From: Candidatus Fraserbacteria bacterium RBG_16_55_9
Lineage (GTDB): Bacteria; Bipolaricaulota; Bipolaricaulia; RBG-16-55-9
NCBI GenBank assembly: GCA_001778455.1
Contig: MFGX01000118.1
Coordinates: forward strand, 34,441-43,049
Length of the DNA: 8,609 bases
Reading direction: 5' to 3'
In this document: one piece after another, positions 6,557 to 8,609 of the stretch
Numbering within the stretch: the first letter of the stretch is position 1
Layout: each line of letters starts with the position of its first letter
Notes under the pieces: generated by a model
The model's input: only the letters and a program-made list of their open reading frames with translations
Databases searched by the model: none
What the model was told of the DNA's origin: nothing
Program-made: the position numbers and the translations under genes

Positions 6557-8609
6557 ATGCGGTGGGCTCGACTTACCTCTGATTTGGTAATCCTTGTGGC
6601 TCTCATGGCGTTTGTTTCACTTTCGGCTGGTGCGCAGCCGCCTTTAGAGATCGAAACCGATGGCGTGTACTTGCTCGATGTGACTTCGTCGATGGTCGGG
6701 CTGGAGCCGGGCGCGGGTGACATTCTCAAAGAAGTCATCGATCTTCTTCTGGTAGACATCGACCGCTTCCCACGAGGCAAGTTTATACTGATGACATTCG
6801 CCAACGGCCCTACGGATCTCGACGGATCGGGACCCATCCAGGCGATCTACGAAATCGACATCCGAACGGAACAAGACAAACTGGCTCTTAAGAAATTCTT
6901 ACGCCCGAGCACCTATGGGCTCTTTGCTCCCGATGCCCAATGGCCAGGAGTCTATGAGGTCGTAAAGCCTGCGATCAGCATTGGTCCGACGGGAGTCTAC
7001 AAAAGTATCCTGCAGGGGCTGGACATTCTGGATGAGCTTCAGAACTCGGGCGAACGTGACTATGTCTCGACACACACCCAAGAGCTCGTTGTCTATACAG
7101 ATGGCCGCAACAATGCGCCGGATTCCCCGACGTTCGAAGAAGTGCTCAGGCGTCTCAAGGAGAGGAACTTTCAGATGCTGGGGCAGTTTCGCTACAAGCG
7201 TTATCTCTTCAGCAAGAATCCGGACGATCTTACGCAAGCGCAGGAGGAGTGCCTTGCCAGCCAGGAGCAGGGAGCTGCCGAGTACGTTCAGAATGTGGTC
7301 GCACCGGATATCACGCAGTTGGTGATCCTCCGATTGGATCGACAGGTTCTGGGTTTTCCCAATCTCTGGGCGCCTTCAGCGTCTGAAGATTCGCGGACCA
7401 TCACTATAAAAAACGTTCAGATTCACTATGACCGTGCCAAAGAGAAACTCTTGCAAGGAGGGCAGATCCGTATTCGTCCCGTGAGGCCTGAAGATTTCGG
7501 TCTGCCACCGGACGTCACGATCAAAGCGGCCACAGAGCCAGCGGAACTGCGCGTCCCTCTGGATGAGTTCGATGTGCAGCTCACGCTGGAGCCGTTTTCG
7601 CGACTGAAAGCCTCCATGACAGAACGGCAGGGACTTCAGGGCTACTTGCGCTTTGAGTTCGTGCAGGGTCTAGAAGCATCCAGTTCACAACGAGAAGAAG
7701 AGGCCTGTAAGATCGGAAACACCCGAGAGCTGCTCGTCGATTTCAAGCAGTCTGCGATCTTGGCGGATCTGCCCTACGTGCGCCCGGCACTCCAAGCCAC
7801 GTGGGTGCCTGAGCAGGATTCTTTCGCTCTCACATTGGACCCCAACGATGTCTTCAAAGCGTTGTCCGTGGATGAGCAGATGGTCCGCGTTGACTATAAC
7901 GAAAGTCAATTCACACTCGCCGATGACCAGGGCCAGAATCATAGATCAGGTGAACCGTTTAGCCTTCGTGACATCCGCAAGCTTCTTCTTCAGATTCGCA
8001 ATGAGCTGATGCCTGGATCTTACGCAGGCTCGATGAAGTTGACGCCGGAACTGGATGAAGTGCTCGTCAATGGATCACAGTTCTTCTCCACGGGTTATGA
8101 GTTCTCCGTCATCGGCTTTGACCGAGAGAGGGTGACCTGTCCGAACCTTTGGGGTGAAGAGGCACTGGGAAATTCTCGTACGGTGACGTGCGAATTCTCT
8201 ATTCAGGGTGGACCGTCGGATAGAGGGCAACTCAAGATCCAAGTGATAGACTCTCTTCTGGCCAAAGCGGGCATCGCGCTCGACGTCGAGCCGAAGACTC
8301 TGGATCCGCCCTTCGATCAACGAACGGTTCCGATCGGTGTCACAGTACGACCTTACGGGTTGCTTACAGGGCAAGAGGATCTGCTGGCAGAGATCAATCG
8401 CTCGCAGGCTGACGGTTACTTGCTATTCCAATTCGTCAACTCTTCGGATCGTCTGGTGCATATCAAAGAGCCGCGCATGCCGATCGATCTCATCTACTCG
8501 CAGCCGGAGATTGAGCTCACGGTCAATGGGCAGGCACCACTGGATGCAATACTCGATCTAGGCACCCGTTATAGGGATCAAGAGGCCCTGGCCTTGGAAT
8601 TCACCGCAA
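6557..8609 (+). CDS. Secreted von Willebrand factor A domain protein (3' end outside window)
   Basis: The frame is open from ATG 6557 to the window end: 684 codons are visible and no stop is reached. A Sec signal peptide is likely: R2 and R5, a hydrophobic core at about 10-22, and a cleavage site after AGA (24-26). I see no lipobox, so the mature protein is probably periplasmic, surface-bound or released. A VWA domain follows (about 36-255) with a complete metal-ion-dependent adhesion site: DVTSS (41-45), T145 in GPTGVYKS (143-150), and D182 in VVYTDG (178-183). VWA domains bind a divalent metal and usually a protein partner. Beyond it, residues 261-684 are beta-rich and contain two related segments (see the repeat entries). 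PGSYAGSMKL (486-495) looks like an Ig-type sandwich strand. I do not recognise this C-terminal region. The gene has its own promoter and diverges from carA. Adhesion, complex assembly and surface roles are all possible. Confidence 0.92.
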   Translation, partial: MRWARLTSDLVILVALMAFVSLSAGAQPPLEIETDGVYLLDVTSSMVGLEPGAGDILKEVIDLLLVDIDRFPRGKFILMTFANGPTDLDGSGPIQAIYEIDIRTEQDKLALKKFLRPSTYGLFAPDAQWPGVYEVVKPAISIGPTGVYKSILQGLDILDELQNSGERDYVSTHTQELVVYTDGRNNAPDSPTFEEVLRRLKERNFQMLGQFRYKRYLFSKNPDDLTQAQEECLASQEQGAAEYVQNVVAPDITQLVILRLDRQVLGFPNLWAPSASEDSRTITIKNVQIHYDRAKEKLLQGGQIRIRPVRPEDFGLPPDVTIKAATEPAELRVPLDEFDVQLTLEPFSRLKASMTERQGLQGYLRFEFVQGLEASSSQREEEACKIGNTRELLVDFKQSAILADLPYVRPALQATWVPEQDSFALTLDPNDVFKALSVDEQMVRVDYNESQFTLADDQGQNHRSGEPFSLRDIRKLLLQIRNELMPGSYAGSMKLTPELDEVLVNGSQFFSTGYEFSVIGFDRERVTCPNLWGEEALGNSRTVTCEFSIQGGPSDRGQLKIQVIDSLLAKAGIALDVEPKTLDPPFDQRTVPIGVTVRPYGLLTGQEDLLAEINRSQADGYLLFQFVNSSDRLVHIKEPRMPIDLIYSQPEIELTVNGQAPLDAILDLGTRYRDQEALALEFTA
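7337..7663 (+). repeat. Protein repeat copy 1 in the VWA protein (residues 261-369)
   Basis: Copy 1 of an intragenic domain duplication. Landmarks are DR at 261-262, PNLW at 268-271, SRTIT at 279-283, VP at 333-334 and GYLRFEFV at 362-369. The matching landmarks in copy 2 occur 258-261 residues later. The similarity is at protein level and I did not see long DNA identity, so the duplication is old. Confidence 0.65.
8120..8437 (+). repeat. Protein repeat copy 2 in the VWA protein (residues 522-627)
   Basis: Copy 2 of the duplicated segment: DR at 522-523, PNLW at 529-532, SRTVT at 540-544, VP at 591-592 and GYLLFQFV at 620-627, in the same order as copy 1. The residues after it (about 631-684) loosely resemble those after copy 1 (about 390-435), which suggests the whole unit of about 260 residues is repeated and continues beyond the window. 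Confidence 0.65.

Noticed and set aside
6481..6874. Minus-strand frames opposite the start of the VWA gene
   Set aside because: They are antisense to a convincing signal peptide and VWA domain, and one spans the two promoters.

Overview
The window (8,609 bases, moderately GC-rich) comes from a bacterial chromosome. It carries sigma70-type promoters, Shine-Dalgarno sites and an intrinsic terminator. The right-hand protein has a Sec-type signal peptide. I cannot place the organism from sequence alone. An uncultured, deeply branching bacterium is a guess and no more.

Left part (1-1352). Two small minus-strand genes lie at the edge: a 94-aa dimeric alpha/beta-barrel (ABM-like) protein and, 31 bases downstream, a possible 56-aa unknown protein. 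A 245-base divergent intergenic region (523-767) separates them from a plus-strand class I SAM methyltransferase, which looks leaderless. The methyltransferase converges on the next operon, with only 6 bases between the two stop codons.

Centre (1353-6476, minus strand). This is a tight operon, carA-carB-kynB-like. The carA stop (TAA) directly abuts the carB GTG start, and the carB stop overlaps the next ATG as ATGA. CarA releases ammonia from glutamine and CarB uses it with bicarbonate and ATP to make carbamoyl phosphate for pyrimidines and arginine. The third gene encodes a metal-dependent formamidase of the KynB/cyclase family with no tryptophan-catabolism neighbour. Ahead of carA is a strong promoter, then a leader of about 115 nt with a textbook intrinsic terminator (9-bp stem, U-run) ending 27 nt before the start codon. 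This is an attenuator, so operon expression is probably controlled by premature termination.

Right part (6477-8609, plus strand). A second strong promoter sits back to back with the carA promoter. It drives a long gene that runs off the window. The product is an exported protein with a complete von Willebrand A MIDAS site, followed by a tandemly repeated segment of about 260 residues that I do not recognise. This is the largest gene besides carB and is open at the 3' edge.

Most of the window is ordinary housekeeping DNA. The parts worth following up are the carA leader and the VWA protein's repeated C-terminal region. I found no CRISPR array, insertion sequence, tRNA, rRNA or defence system.
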